A DNA stretch of 64,000 nt from Nitrospirota bacterium. Lineage in GTDB: Bacteria > Nitrospirota_A > Leptospirillia > Leptospirillales > Leptospirillaceae. This document shows, piece after piece, positions 17,955-27,024 of this stretch (its first letter is position 1; the number at the start of each line of letters is the position of its first letter). The position numbers were made by a program, and so were the translations under genes. The DNA lies in NCBI GenBank assembly GCA_021838585.1, contig JAKCDE010000001.1, positions 127,354 to 191,353 on the forward strand, written 5' to 3'. Under the pieces are notes generated by a model that was not told the DNA's origin, ran no database searches, and worked only from the letters and a program-made list of their open reading frames with translations.

Positions 17955-18800
17955 TCAGGAACGGCCTTCTTTTTTCCCGGAATGGGAAGAGGAAGGGGTG
18001 TGATTTTCCAGAGTTGGACGAAGAATCAGCATTCCCTTGAAGCGCAGGTCGATGCCTTCGGGGAGCTTGCCGGTGGCCAGGACGCCGGACTTTTTCAGAT
18101 AGGCGCGGAAAAGGTGGAACGGTGCACAGCCGAGATCCGTTCCCAACAGGAGCACCGGCAGATTATGGGCGGGGTAGAAGCGAACTTCATGGGGCCCGTT
18201 CAGGCTGAACCACTGCCCCGAGGGTGCCCCTTCCGAGCGGCATTTACGAACAGTCTCGATGGTGCGGACCAGACGTATTCCGGTCGAGCGGGTCAGGGGG
18301 GAGCGCACGATGACCTGGGGGAGAGCCCCCGTCCCCGGATAGGACCGCCCCATGAGAGAGAGCCCCTGCGCGTTCAGATAGGAAACCCTTGCAGGGACGG
18401 CCGTCGCCAGAGGCGCCTGAAAAGCCATGAGACCGTAGGCCGGGCGCAAGAGGCCCACCGGCGTCCACACCTTGACGCGAACGACGCGTCCTGTTCCAGG
18501 AAGATCCTTTTCACTGACGGACTCGATCCAGGGATGGGATTCTTTCAGCCTTTCGAGGGGTTCCCGGTCCAGATAGGGCAAGGTGCGGTACCGCACACGC
18601 GAAAGCCATCCGGCGACGAGTTCTCTGTCAAGAACTTCCGGGCCAAGGATCGTGACCGTGAAAGAGCGGGCCGGAGAGTGAAAGAGTCCCCGGAGAAAAA
18701 ATCCTCCCCACAAGAGCCAGAAGAGAAGAAGAAGAATGTATCGGCCAGATCCGGGCCTCAGGAAGGAGGGTTTCCCCGGCCCGGAATCCCCTGTTCCCAT
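17955..18800 (-). CDS. ftsQ: Cell division protein FtsQ
   Basis: 281 aa bitopic protein of the FtsQ-FtsB-FtsL bridge. Short basic and Pro/Gly cytoplasmic N-terminus, one transmembrane helix (YILLLLFWLLWGGFFLRGLF, about 21-40), a periplasmic POTRA-like domain (FTVTILGPEVLDRELV onward) and the FtsQ beta domain. The last 15 residues are basic. Sequence is weakly conserved, as usual; identification rests on topology and position between ddl and ftsA. Its ATG shares one base with the ddl stop (TGATG). Confidence 0.85.
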   Translation of the reverse strand: MGTGDSGPGKPSFLRPGSGRYILLLLFWLLWGGFFLRGLFHSPARSFTVTILGPEVLDRELVAGWLSRVRYRTLPYLDREPLERLKESHPWIESVSEKDLPGTGRVVRVKVWTPVGLLRPAYGLMAFQAPLATAVPARVSYLNAQGLSLMGRSYPGTGALPQVIVRSPLTRSTGIRLVRTIETVRKCRSEGAPSGQWFSLNGPHEVRFYPAHNLPVLLLGTDLGCAPFHLFRAYLKKSGVLATGKLPEGIDLRFKGMLILRPTLENHTPSSSHSGKKEGRS

Positions 18801-19777
18801 CAGAGGCCGGCATGGACAGTGGAGCGCTCCCCGTCAAGGCGGGCTGTCCACAGGAGCTCCAGAAGAAGATCGGTAAAAGTGAGTCCTGCGTGGGAGGCGA
18901 TTTCCGGCAACAGGGAGGTCGGAGTCAGCCCCGGAAGGGTATTCACCTCGAGAACGACGAAGACCCCTTCCTCGTTCAGGATCGTATCGAGACGACTGGT
19001 CCCCCGAAGCTCGAGGATCCGGTGGGCCTCCAGCGTCGACTCGGCCAGCTCGCTCAGGAGGGTGTCGGAGAGGGGTGCCGGACAAATATGGCGGGAGGCC
19101 CCGGGCGAGTATTTTGAGGCATAGGTATAGAACGGTTCGGCGTTTCCCGGAATAATCTCGATGGCCCCGAGAAAGCGGTCGGACAGAACGGCCGACTGGA
19201 TTTCCCTTCCGCGGATGCATTGCTCGATCAGGACCCACGGAGAATACTCGCCCGCGAGAGTGACCGCCTGGGCGAGCTCCTCGCGGCGCTCGATCCGACG
19301 GACCCCGATGGAGGATCCTCCGGACTCCGGCTTGACCATGTAGGGCGGGTCGAAGGAGACGCTGTCGGCACGGAAGTCCGATCCTATCCTGTGGGCATAG
19401 GTCAGCGGAACGGCAAGTCCCCTCTCCCGGAAGAGGGCTCGCGAACGCATCTTGGACATCCCGATCGCCGACCCGAGCACGCCGGAGCCGGTATAGGGAA
19501 TTTTCATAATTTCAAGAAAACCCTGGAGCGTCCCGTTTTCCCCCGCGCCACCATGGGTGGCGAGAAAGGCCACATCCGGAGCAAATTCAGAAAGAGTCAT
19601 CGCCAGAGTCCGGTCTGCTTCGAGCTCCCGGACTTCAAATCCTGCCTGGACAAGGGCTCCGGAGACAGCCTTTGAGGAAACCCTTGATACCTGAGCCTCC
19701 TCTGATTCTCCCCCACAGAGAACCGCCACCTTCCTGATTCCTTTTTCCTTGAGCATTGCCTGCGTTATGCGTTCCAC
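18800..19777 (-). CDS. ddl: D-alanine--D-alanine ligase
   Basis: 325 aa ATP-grasp enzyme making the D-Ala-D-Ala dipeptide for murF. N-terminal VAVLCGGESEEAQVS with the usual HxGxGE equivalent LATHGGAGENGTLQGFLE, central MVKPESGGSSIGV, and C-terminal LDTILNEEGVFVVLEVNTLPGLTPTSLLP with metal and dipeptide ligands. GTG 19777 lies inside the murB end (13-base overlap) and has GAGG at 7 bases; ATG 19756 is a possible alternative. Confidence 0.95.
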   Translation of the reverse strand: MERITQAMLKEKGIRKVAVLCGGESEEAQVSRVSSKAVSGALVQAGFEVRELEADRTLAMTLSEFAPDVAFLATHGGAGENGTLQGFLEIMKIPYTGSGVLGSAIGMSKMRSRALFRERGLAVPLTYAHRIGSDFRADSVSFDPPYMVKPESGGSSIGVRRIERREELAQAVTLAGEYSPWVLIEQCIRGREIQSAVLSDRFLGAIEIIPGNAEPFYTYASKYSPGASRHICPAPLSDTLLSELAESTLEAHRILELRGTSRLDTILNEEGVFVVLEVNTLPGLTPTSLLPEIASHAGLTFTDLLLELLWTARLDGERSTVHAGL

Positions 19778-20724
19778 ATTCTCACCTCAGGTTCCAGAAC
19801 CACACCCCAATGCTCCCTGACCCGCTGGGCCACGTACTCCAAAAGATCCCGAAATTCCCGTTCGGATCCACCGCCCGTATTGACAAAAAAATTGGCATGG
19901 CGGAGAGAAACCATGATTCCTCCCCGTCGCTCGCCCTTGAGACCCGCCTCCTCGATGAGTCGGCCTGCCGTATACCCCTCCGGTCCATCGCCGGGGTTTC
20001 TGAAAACGGATCCCAGGCTCGGCTCTTCAAGCGGCTGCGTTCGTTTCCTGTAGTCGAGGTGACGGGTCAGGAGCGCCAGACAGACTTCAGGAGCGGTGCA
20101 TGGACCCGACAGAAGCGCTCCCAGGAGGACGCTTCCCCTCGGAAGTCTTTCCTGAGCGGAGGCGGCCATGCTTTGGTCCTGGCGGCCGGAAAAACACGAG
20201 GTCCGGTATCCGTATCCCAGTCTCTCCGCAGAAATTGTCTCGATGGCGCCAGAAGGAGTCATGACGGTCACGCTCTTGCAGAGATCCGACCATTCCCGTC
20301 CCCCTGCCCCCGCATTCATGACGGCGGCGCCGCCCACCGTTCCGGGAATTCCGGAGAGAAACTCAAAGCCTCCGACTCCCCGTCTGGCCGCTTCGCGGGC
20401 GAGGGCCGGCAGGGGATATCCCGCCTCGGCATAAACCTCCCCCTCCTCCGTCCAGCGGCAAGCCGATGCCCAATCGCCGGGCTCGAAACGGACAAGCGTT
20501 CCTTCAATTCCCTGGTCAGGAAAGAGGATATTGCTTCCCCGGCCGGAGAAGACAAGAGGGCCGGGGAGTTTGTTCCGGCTCTTAAGGTCAAAGACCTCTT
20601 CCATCTCTTCGGCTGAGGAGACGCAGACGACCGAGGAGATCGGTCCTCCGATCCGGATCGAGGAATAACGGCTCAGACGTTCACGGGATCGGATTCGCGG
20701 GCGACGAGTGAGACTGGCTCCCAC
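19765..20724 (-). CDS. murB: UDP-N-acetylenolpyruvoylglucosamine reductase
   Basis: 319 aa FAD enzyme; reduces enolpyruvyl-UDP-GlcNAc to UDP-MurNAc. FAD-binding SSIRIGGPISSVV, FSGRGSNILF and SGIPGTVGGAAVMNAGAGG. The catalytic Ser is in SLGSVFRNPGDG and the catalytic Glu in VLEPEVRMW. GTG 20724 lies 52 bases inside the murC end with AGGA about 9 bases upstream. The N-terminal 15 residues are Arg-rich. Confidence 0.95.
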   Translation of the reverse strand: MGASLTRRPRIRSRERLSRYSSIRIGGPISSVVCVSSAEEMEEVFDLKSRNKLPGPLVFSGRGSNILFPDQGIEGTLVRFEPGDWASACRWTEEGEVYAEAGYPLPALAREAARRGVGGFEFLSGIPGTVGGAAVMNAGAGGREWSDLCKSVTVMTPSGAIETISAERLGYGYRTSCFSGRQDQSMAASAQERLPRGSVLLGALLSGPCTAPEVCLALLTRHLDYRKRTQPLEEPSLGSVFRNPGDGPEGYTAGRLIEEAGLKGERRGGIMVSLRHANFFVNTGGGSEREFRDLLEYVAQRVREHWGVVLEPEVRMWNA

Positions 20725-22085
20725 AGAAGAAATTCCTTTCCAAGACGCGTGATGTCCCCTGCCCCAAGAGTCAGGAGCAGGTCACCCGGCTTCAACAGGG
20801 AGAGCAGTCGGGTCATCCAGCATTCGCGGCGAGGCTCATAGTCGACCTTTTCTCCCCAGCGATCTCTCATCTTGTGGTAAAGGGCCTCCCCGGCCACTCC
20901 CGGAATCGGCTCTTCTCCCGCGGCATAGATCTCCGTCACCAAAATTCTGTCGGCATCCCCGAAGGCTTCGACGAAAGCGTTCTGGAGATCCCTGACCCGG
21001 GTAAAACGATGGGGCTGAAAAACGGCGACGATTCGGCGCTTCGGATAGGCCTGCCGGGCCGCAGAGAGGGTTGCACGGATCTCTGTGGGGTGATGGCCGT
21101 AATCATCCACCACAAGGACCCCGTCTTTTTCGCCGAGGATCGTGAAGCGCCTTCCGACGCTGACGAAGCCGGCGAGGGCCCTTTGCATCGTTTCCGGAGA
21201 TATTTCAAGACAGGTTCCGACGCAGATTGCGGCCAGGGCGTTCAGAACGTTGTGGATGCCGGGGACCTTCAGGGAAAAACGTCCCCAGAAGGCTCCGTCG
21301 ACCAGGACGTCGAAAGCCGATCCCACCCCTTCGAAGGCGATATTCACCGCCCTGACGCGCGCCTCCTGGGAGAGGCCATAGGTCAGTGGGACGGTGGAGA
21401 GTCGCGAGACAACGGAGACGATTCCCGGATCATCGATGCACAAAACCCCGATCCCCCCGACTTCTCCCGCATCGAGGTATGTGGCAAAGGCCTCGACGAG
21501 CGTCTCGAAAGTTCCGTAAAAGTCCATATGCTCGCGGTCGATGTTTGTCACGACCCGGATCCGGGGTTCGAGCTTCAGGAATGATCCGTCGCTTTCGTCC
21601 GCTTCCGTGACAAAATAGGGCGACTTCCCGACAAGGGCGCACCCCGGGAAGGTGCTGACCTTTCCTCCCACGACGCAGGTCGGGTCCAATCCGGCCGCGA
21701 GAAGAACCGTGGCGATCATCGAAGTTGTGGTCGTCTTTCCGTGAGAGCCGGTCACTGCGATCCCGAAGGCGGAATTCAAAAGCTCCGCCAAAATGTCTCC
21801 CCGGTGAACGACGGGAATTCCTCGCGTGATGGCCGCCGTCCATTCCGGATTTCCCGGCTTGATCGCAGAGGACACGACGACGCGGGAAACGTCGTTCATG
21901 TGGGAGGCCGCGTGGCCTTCCATGATGGTCGCCCCTTTTTCTGCCAACCGCCGGGTGCAGTCGTTCGCTCCGATGTCCGAGCCCGAGACGGCCACGCCTC
22001 TTTCCAGAAGGATTTCGGCAATGGGAGCCATTCCCGCCCCGCCAATTCCGATAAAATGGACCTTCTTTCCCGTTTTCTTGCGCAT
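20673..22085 (-). CDS. murC: UDP-N-acetylmuramate--L-alanine ligase
   Basis: 470 aa Mur ligase adding the first peptide residue. N-terminal HFIGIGGAGMAPIAEILLER, P-loop GSHGKTTTTSMIA near 112, and central NIDREHMDFYG, with C-terminal VVDDYGHHPTEIRATL and FQPHRFTR. ATG 22085 is preceded by CGGAGGG, so the upstream 18 codons to 22139 are excluded. Confidence 0.95.
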   Translation of the reverse strand: MRKKTGKKVHFIGIGGAGMAPIAEILLERGVAVSGSDIGANDCTRRLAEKGATIMEGHAASHMNDVSRVVVSSAIKPGNPEWTAAITRGIPVVHRGDILAELLNSAFGIAVTGSHGKTTTTSMIATVLLAAGLDPTCVVGGKVSTFPGCALVGKSPYFVTEADESDGSFLKLEPRIRVVTNIDREHMDFYGTFETLVEAFATYLDAGEVGGIGVLCIDDPGIVSVVSRLSTVPLTYGLSQEARVRAVNIAFEGVGSAFDVLVDGAFWGRFSLKVPGIHNVLNALAAICVGTCLEISPETMQRALAGFVSVGRRFTILGEKDGVLVVDDYGHHPTEIRATLSAARQAYPKRRIVAVFQPHRFTRVRDLQNAFVEAFGDADRILVTEIYAAGEEPIPGVAGEALYHKMRDRWGEKVDYEPRRECWMTRLLSLLKPGDLLLTLGAGDITRLGKEFLLWEPVSLVARESDPVNV

Positions 22086-22176
22086 CGCGCCCTCCGAGGT
22101 TTCTTCCACTATTGTAACGGATTGGCCCTCATGTTCCAAGATGATCCATAATACACAAAGTAAGAATCAAATATAT

Positions 22177-23259
22177 TTATATAACAGTCTTTTCCAATGC
22201 CTGGAGCCACTCTTCCGCCGGAACCGCCGGAGAGAGACGCCATGCATTCCTTGCGGTTGCGAACAACTCCTCCCTGCCCATGAGAATTCGGGCGAGATCT
22301 TTGGCGCAGGCCGCAGGATCCTCGAGACGATCCTCCCGCCAGAACCATCCCCCGCCCTCCTTTGCGAGGGAAAGGGCATTCATCTCCTGGTGTCCCCCGG
22401 CCGAATGGGGAAAGGGGATGTAGATCGCCGGGGTTCCCGATCCGGTCAACTCCGCAATGGTCATGGCTCCCGCCCGGGCAATGACCAGGGTCTGGGCCGA
22501 AAGCAGGCCCGAGATCCCCGGAAGAAATCCCTCCACCCGGGCCGAAAGCCCGAGGTTTCGGTAGCTCTCCCGCGTCTCCTCCAGCCACCGCTCCCCGCTT
22601 TGGTGCAATATCTCTATCGGTCCGACAGAGGTATTTCTCAATTCCCCGATTATTTCCGGAATTTTCCGGTTGATGGCCCGGGCACCCTGACTCCCTCCCA
22701 TGACCAGGATTTTGGGAGGATTTCTGAAAAAACGCTCCGGGAGAGGGGCTGGCCCACGGACGCCGGGAGCCACGGGAATTCCCCCCCCTTTTTGTCCCTG
22801 CTCCCCCGCAACGACAGTCCGAACGGCCAGGGGCCTGAGAAGCCGGTTCGCCAGCCCGGGAACCCTGTTGGGCTCGAGGAGAACAACGGGTATCCCGCGA
22901 ATGCGCGCGGCCAGCACGACGGGGACCTGCACATAGCCCCCGGTTCCGATCACGAGATCGGGATGGCTCTCGGCCAAGACCTTGATGGCCGAAGGGATGC
23001 CACCTGCCATTTTTCGAAGTCCCGCCAGCTTCCCGGACAAACTCTTTCCGACGAACCCGCCAGAGCTGACCGGGAAGAACGGAATGCGGGCCCTCTCCGC
23101 CAGCCGGGCCTCGAGACTCCCGGCTCCCCCTGCATAGAAAACGGGGGCGTTCGCCCGCTCACGATGCGCACGGGCAATCTCGATGGCCGGGATGACATGC
23201 CCTCCCGTCCCTCCTCCCGTCACCAAAAGCCGGGATCCCGCGTGATAGAGCGCACCCAA
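22177..23259 (-). CDS. murG: UDP-GlcNAc--lipid I N-acetylglucosaminyltransferase
   Basis: 360 aa GT-B glycosyltransferase converting lipid I to lipid II at the inner membrane face. G-loop 1 LVTGGGTGGHVIPAIEIA (13-30), G-loop 2 MGGSQGARAIN near 190, donor-binding VIARAGAMTIAELTGSGTPAIYIPFP near 265-290. TTG start has GGAAAGG 8 bases upstream, and the ftsW stop is only 3 bases before it. The 91-base gap to murC (22086-22176) is A+T-rich. Confidence 0.95.
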   Translation of the reverse strand: MGALYHAGSRLLVTGGGTGGHVIPAIEIARAHRERANAPVFYAGGAGSLEARLAERARIPFFPVSSGGFVGKSLSGKLAGLRKMAGGIPSAIKVLAESHPDLVIGTGGYVQVPVVLAARIRGIPVVLLEPNRVPGLANRLLRPLAVRTVVAGEQGQKGGGIPVAPGVRGPAPLPERFFRNPPKILVMGGSQGARAINRKIPEIIGELRNTSVGPIEILHQSGERWLEETRESYRNLGLSARVEGFLPGISGLLSAQTLVIARAGAMTIAELTGSGTPAIYIPFPHSAGGHQEMNALSLAKEGGGWFWREDRLEDPAACAKDLARILMGREELFATARNAWRLSPAVPAEEWLQALEKTVI

Positions 23260-23262
23260 GAA

Positions 23263-24468
23263 CTATGCCTTTCCTTCACCTTCCGGGACGGAATCCCCGG
23301 AAGTCGTCCTGTAGCGGGAAACGGAAAGAATGATCCCGATCGCCCATGCATTTGCAAGAAGGGAGGACCCTCCGAAGCTCATGAAGGGAAGGGGAATTCC
23401 CTTTGTCGGGAAGACACCGGTCACGACACCGAGGTTCATCAGGGCTTCGAGAACGACCGAAAGGGTCAGCCCCTGAACCAGGATTCGCCCGAGAAAATCC
23501 GGAGAGCGGGCTGCGACGCGCATCCCGAGATAGAAGATTCCCCCGAAAACCGCCACAACGGCCACGGACCAGAAGAAGCCGAGCTCCTCGCCCACCAGGG
23601 CGAAAATGAAGTCCGTACCAGGTTCCGGAAGGACTCCGCCACCGATCCAGTCATGGCCAAGACCCTGCCCCCAGAGCCCTCCGGAGCCGATCGCGACGAG
23701 ACTCTGGCCCAGCTGGGTTCCGAGAAGGGAGGCCGGACGGTGGGTCTGGGAAAAGTTATGGAACCGGGCGAGGGCGTAGGCGTGGTGAAAGAGGAAGAGC
23801 CCTGCCGCCACGGCGAGCCCCAGGACAAGGACGCCCAGCTGTCTCAGTGACACGCCCGCCAGGAACAGCATGGCTCCGATGACGATGACGATGAACAGAT
23901 CCGATCCGAAGTCCGGTTCGTGGAGGATGATGGCGAGGTAGGGAACCATCAGGAAGGCAAATCCCAGGGCCTTCGGGAGCCGCATGACCAGGGGGCGGTC
24001 ATCCTGAACCTTTTGCTCTATCCGCTCCCGGGAAAGAAGCGCGGCCATCAGGATCACCAGGATCACGCGCGCGAGCTCGGAGGGTTGCAGCGTCAGGAAA
24101 CCGAGGTGAACCCAGCGGCGGGCCCCGTTCAGGACAATTCCCACATGGGGAACCATCAGAAGAAGAAGGGCAAAAAGTCCCGCACCCCAGAGGGGGAGCC
24201 GTCGCCGGGTCCACACATGGTAATCGACCCGGGAGACCGCGAACATGACCACGAGCGCAAGAGCCGTCGAAAGGATCTGCCGCGTGAAGAGCTGATAGGG
24301 AGACTTGAGGGCGAGGCGGGCGGACATGACCAGCGCCACCCCCAGCATCATCAGGAGAAAGACCAGAACCGCCAGGGCCCCGTCCATCGCACCCGACGGA
24401 GCGGGGAGATGCTCCGGATGAAGTCGGTCGCCGTTCCTGTCAGACTTCGTGTCGATGATCGGGTGCAC
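23263..24468 (-). CDS. ftsW: Septal peptidoglycan polymerase FtsW (SEDS family)
   Basis: 401 aa with about ten membrane helices; polymerises lipid II at the septum together with FtsI. SEDS signatures visible: LNGARRWVHLGFLTLQPSELARV, LLHEPDFGSDL-type region, LVAIGSGGLWGQGLG, and the C-terminal PFMSFGGSSLLANAWAIGI. The frame is open to 24750, but GTG 24468 has AAAGGAG five bases upstream and overlaps only 29 bases of murD, so it is chosen; the first 30 residues are then a hydrophilic cytoplasmic tail. Confidence 0.93.
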   Translation of the reverse strand: MHPIIDTKSDRNGDRLHPEHLPAPSGAMDGALAVLVFLLMMLGVALVMSARLALKSPYQLFTRQILSTALALVVMFAVSRVDYHVWTRRRLPLWGAGLFALLLLMVPHVGIVLNGARRWVHLGFLTLQPSELARVILVILMAALLSRERIEQKVQDDRPLVMRLPKALGFAFLMVPYLAIILHEPDFGSDLFIVIVIGAMLFLAGVSLRQLGVLVLGLAVAAGLFLFHHAYALARFHNFSQTHRPASLLGTQLGQSLVAIGSGGLWGQGLGHDWIGGGVLPEPGTDFIFALVGEELGFFWSVAVVAVFGGIFYLGMRVAARSPDFLGRILVQGLTLSVVLEALMNLGVVTGVFPTKGIPLPFMSFGGSSLLANAWAIGIILSVSRYRTTSGDSVPEGEGKA

Positions 24469-25936
24469 GCCGGCTCCTTTCTCCTCCGAACTGTTCTTCA
24501 AGTCGCCTGACCGCGTCCCGGAACCGGTCTCCGCGTTCCTCATACCCGTGGAACATGTCGTAGCTTGAGCAGGCGGGAGACAGAAGAACGGTCTCCCCCG
24601 AATCGGCGACTGAAAACGCGCGGGCGACCGCCTCGTAGAAGTCCGATGCTTCTTCCACCGCCACATAAGGAGAAAGTTCCTGTCGGATCTTTTCGCGCGC
24701 CTCCCCGAGGACCACCACTTCCTTGACATGACGCCGGATCCCCGGAACAAGCGGCAGATAGGATCCTCCCTTGTCGCGGCCTCCCATGATCAGGACGGTG
24801 TTCGGTTTCTCCGCATCGGAAAGTCCGGCCAAAGCGGCCTCGACCGCCCCGACATTCGTCGCTTTCGAATCATTGACGAAGGTCACCCCCCGGACCGTGC
24901 CGATCCTCTCCATCCGGTGCGGAAGGCCCGTGAATGTGGCGATTCCGCGTTCCAGGAGTTCCATCGGGACCATCCGTCCTTGTCCCTCCAGAAAAAGGAG
25001 CACGGCCAGAAGGGAAAATCCGAGATTCTGTTGATTTCCGCCTCCCGACAACAGGAATTTTTCCGTGGAGATAGGGCGTCCTGGGGATATACCCGTCACA
25101 CCCGCGATCTCCATCCGGTCCGGAAGAATCCGGAGAACGGGCGCTTCGCCGAAATCGGCCCCGGATGCGTCCGCCCGGATGACAAAAGCCGCTCTGGCTG
25201 AGCCGATGGAACGTCCGGTCCGGTAATCCTCCTGATCTCCGTTCCAGATCACCGTCGTATCCGGACCGAAAAGGGAGACGGCCCTCATCTTGGCCCCCCG
25301 GTACAGCGAGTACTCTCCGTAGCGGTCAAGGTGATCGGGCGTGATGTTGAGCAGGAGATAAAGAGCCGGAGAGAAGGACTGCATCGATTCTGTCTGGAAG
25401 CTCGAAACCTCGATGACCCCGACATCGTACGGAGAGGGTCGGCCCTTTCCGAGCGCCTCCCGGACATTCCTGACCCCCTCCGACAGGGGGGTTCCGAAGT
25501 TCCCGCCGACGAAGGGCTTCCATCCCGCTTCCGTGAGGAGATGGGCCACGAGGGCCGTCGTGGTGGACTTTCCGTTCGTTCCAGCAATCGCGATGATGGG
25601 GTGGGGCCAGAGGGAGGCCGCCCACTCGAGCTCTCCCCGAACCTGCGGAAGCGGCGGTGCCACCACCTCTCCGGACCAGCGGATCGGGGGAACGCCCGGA
25701 CTCACCAGGACGGGGGAGGACCATTCCCGGATCCAGGGTCCGATCTTCCTGTCGGAGAGAATCCGTCCCCCGTGCCGTCTGAGAGCCTCCCACGGAGGTG
25801 TCGAAAAGGCTCCGGAATCATCGTCGACCACCGAGACGGACGCCCCGAGATCAAGTGCCAGGTTCGCGGCGGCGAGTCCCGAACGCCCCCCTCCGACCAC
25901 CAGCACATCCGACCCCCTGCCGATAAATCCTTCCAT
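24440..25936 (-). CDS. murD: UDP-N-acetylmuramoylalanine--D-glutamate ligase
   Basis: 498 aa Mur ligase adding D-Glu. Rossmann start VLVVGGGRSGLAAANLAL, P-loop IAGTNGKSTTTALVAHLL near 118, NITPDHLDRYG near 200, C-terminal VNDSKATNVGAVEAAL and LLSPACSSYDMFHGYEERGDRF. Somewhat longer than the usual 440-460, with extra sequence around 225-300. Eleven bases after mraY. Confidence 0.95.
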   Translation of the reverse strand: MEGFIGRGSDVLVVGGGRSGLAAANLALDLGASVSVVDDDSGAFSTPPWEALRRHGGRILSDRKIGPWIREWSSPVLVSPGVPPIRWSGEVVAPPLPQVRGELEWAASLWPHPIIAIAGTNGKSTTTALVAHLLTEAGWKPFVGGNFGTPLSEGVRNVREALGKGRPSPYDVGVIEVSSFQTESMQSFSPALYLLLNITPDHLDRYGEYSLYRGAKMRAVSLFGPDTTVIWNGDQEDYRTGRSIGSARAAFVIRADASGADFGEAPVLRILPDRMEIAGVTGISPGRPISTEKFLLSGGGNQQNLGFSLLAVLLFLEGQGRMVPMELLERGIATFTGLPHRMERIGTVRGVTFVNDSKATNVGAVEAALAGLSDAEKPNTVLIMGGRDKGGSYLPLVPGIRRHVKEVVVLGEAREKIRQELSPYVAVEEASDFYEAVARAFSVADSGETVLLSPACSSYDMFHGYEERGDRFRDAVRRLEEQFGGERSRRAPDHRHEV

Positions 25937-25947
25937 GGCTCCTCCCC

Positions 25948-27021
25948 CTATCGGAGCTTGAATGTCGAAAGCGCGATCAGCGCCAGAACCACCGAGACGA
26001 TCCAGAAACGGACGATGACCTTGGGCTCGGAGACGCCCCCCAGCTCAAAGTGATGATGGATGGGGGCCATCCGGAAGATCCGCTTTTTCCTGAGCTTGTA
26101 AGAGCCGACCTGCAGGATGACTGAAAGGGCCTCCGCCACAAACACCCCGCCGACGATCAGGAGAAGCAGCTCCTGGCGCGTGACGATCGCGGCCATGCCG
26201 ATCGCCCCCCCGATGGCCAGAGATCCCGTATCTCCCATGAATACCTGGGCCGGATAGGTATTGAACCACAGGAATCCCAGAGCGGCCCCCACCATCGCCC
26301 CCATGACCACGGCGAGCTCCCCGGCCCCCGGAACCTCGAGAATTTTCAGATAGGTGGCAAAAAGATGGTGCCCCACGAGGTAGCTGATCACCACGAAGGA
26401 AAGGCTCACGACGATCGTGGGGCCGATGGCCAGTCCATCGAGACCGTCGGTCAGGTTCACGGCGTTCGCGGTCCCGACCAGCACCAGAACCAGAAAAGGT
26501 ACAAAGAAGGCCCCCAGGGCGGGATTCAAGGTCTTGAAGAAGGGAACCACGATCCGGGTATCGCCTGGAAGAGTACTCAGAAACCATAAGGACAGGAGAA
26601 GGGCCACGCCGATCTGAAGAGAGAACTTCTGACGGGCGGACAATCCTTTCGATCTCTTTCTGACGACCTTCAGGTAATCGTCCGCGAAACCGATCGCCCC
26701 GTTCGCCAGGAAACTGGCCACGACCATCCAGACGTACCGATTGGTGAGGTCGGCCCAGAGCAGAACGGAAAACAAAAGCGAGCCGGTAATGAGGACCCCC
26801 CCCATCGTCGGGGTTCCTTTTTTGGAAAGATGGCTTTGGGGACCGTCGTCACGAACCTCCTGTCCGATCTGGAGCCGCCGGAGGGCCCGGATCAGGAGGG
26901 GTCCCATCAGAAGGGCAAAGGCAAGGGCCGTCAGGGTGGCGTAGATCGAGCGAAAGGTGATGTACCGGAATACATTGAGGACCGGGACCATGTGATGGAG
27001 GTAGAATAGCTGATAAAGCAC
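25948..27021 (-). CDS. mraY: Phospho-N-acetylmuramoyl-pentapeptide transferase
   Basis: 357 aa polytopic enzyme (about ten helices) making lipid I from undecaprenyl phosphate. Signatures: [12 protein letters not shown] near 68-79, GFADDYLKV with the DD pair, [15 protein letters not shown] near 185, [15 protein letters not shown] near 255, and the histidine-rich loop [10 protein letters not shown] near 325. GTG start 3 bases after murF. Confidence 0.97.
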   Translation of the reverse strand: MLYQLFYLHHMVPVLNVFRYITFRSIYATLTALAFALLMGPLLIRALRRLQIGQEVRDDGPQSHLSKKGTPTMGGVLITGSLLFSVLLWADLTNRYVWMVVASFLANGAIGFADDYLKVVRKRSKGLSARQKFSLQIGVALLLSLWFLSTLPGDTRIVVPFFKTLNPALGAFFVPFLVLVLVGTANAVNLTDGLDGLAIGPTIVVSLSFVVISYLVGHHLFATYLKILEVPGAGELAVVMGAMVGAALGFLWFNTYPAQVFMGDTGSLAIGGAIGMAAIVTRQELLLLIVGGVFVAEALSVILQVGSYKLRKKRIFRMAPIHHHFELGGVSEPKVIVRFWIVSVVLALIALSTFKLR

Positions 27022-27024
27022 GGC

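Noticed and set aside
17871..19124. 417-codon plus-strand frame antisense to ftsQ and ddl
   Set aside because: Spans a gene junction and is Arg/Ser/Gly-rich without motifs.
21826..23850. 674-codon plus-strand frame antisense to murC, murG and ftsW
   Set aside because: Runs across three real genes and their junctions and has no recognisable domain.
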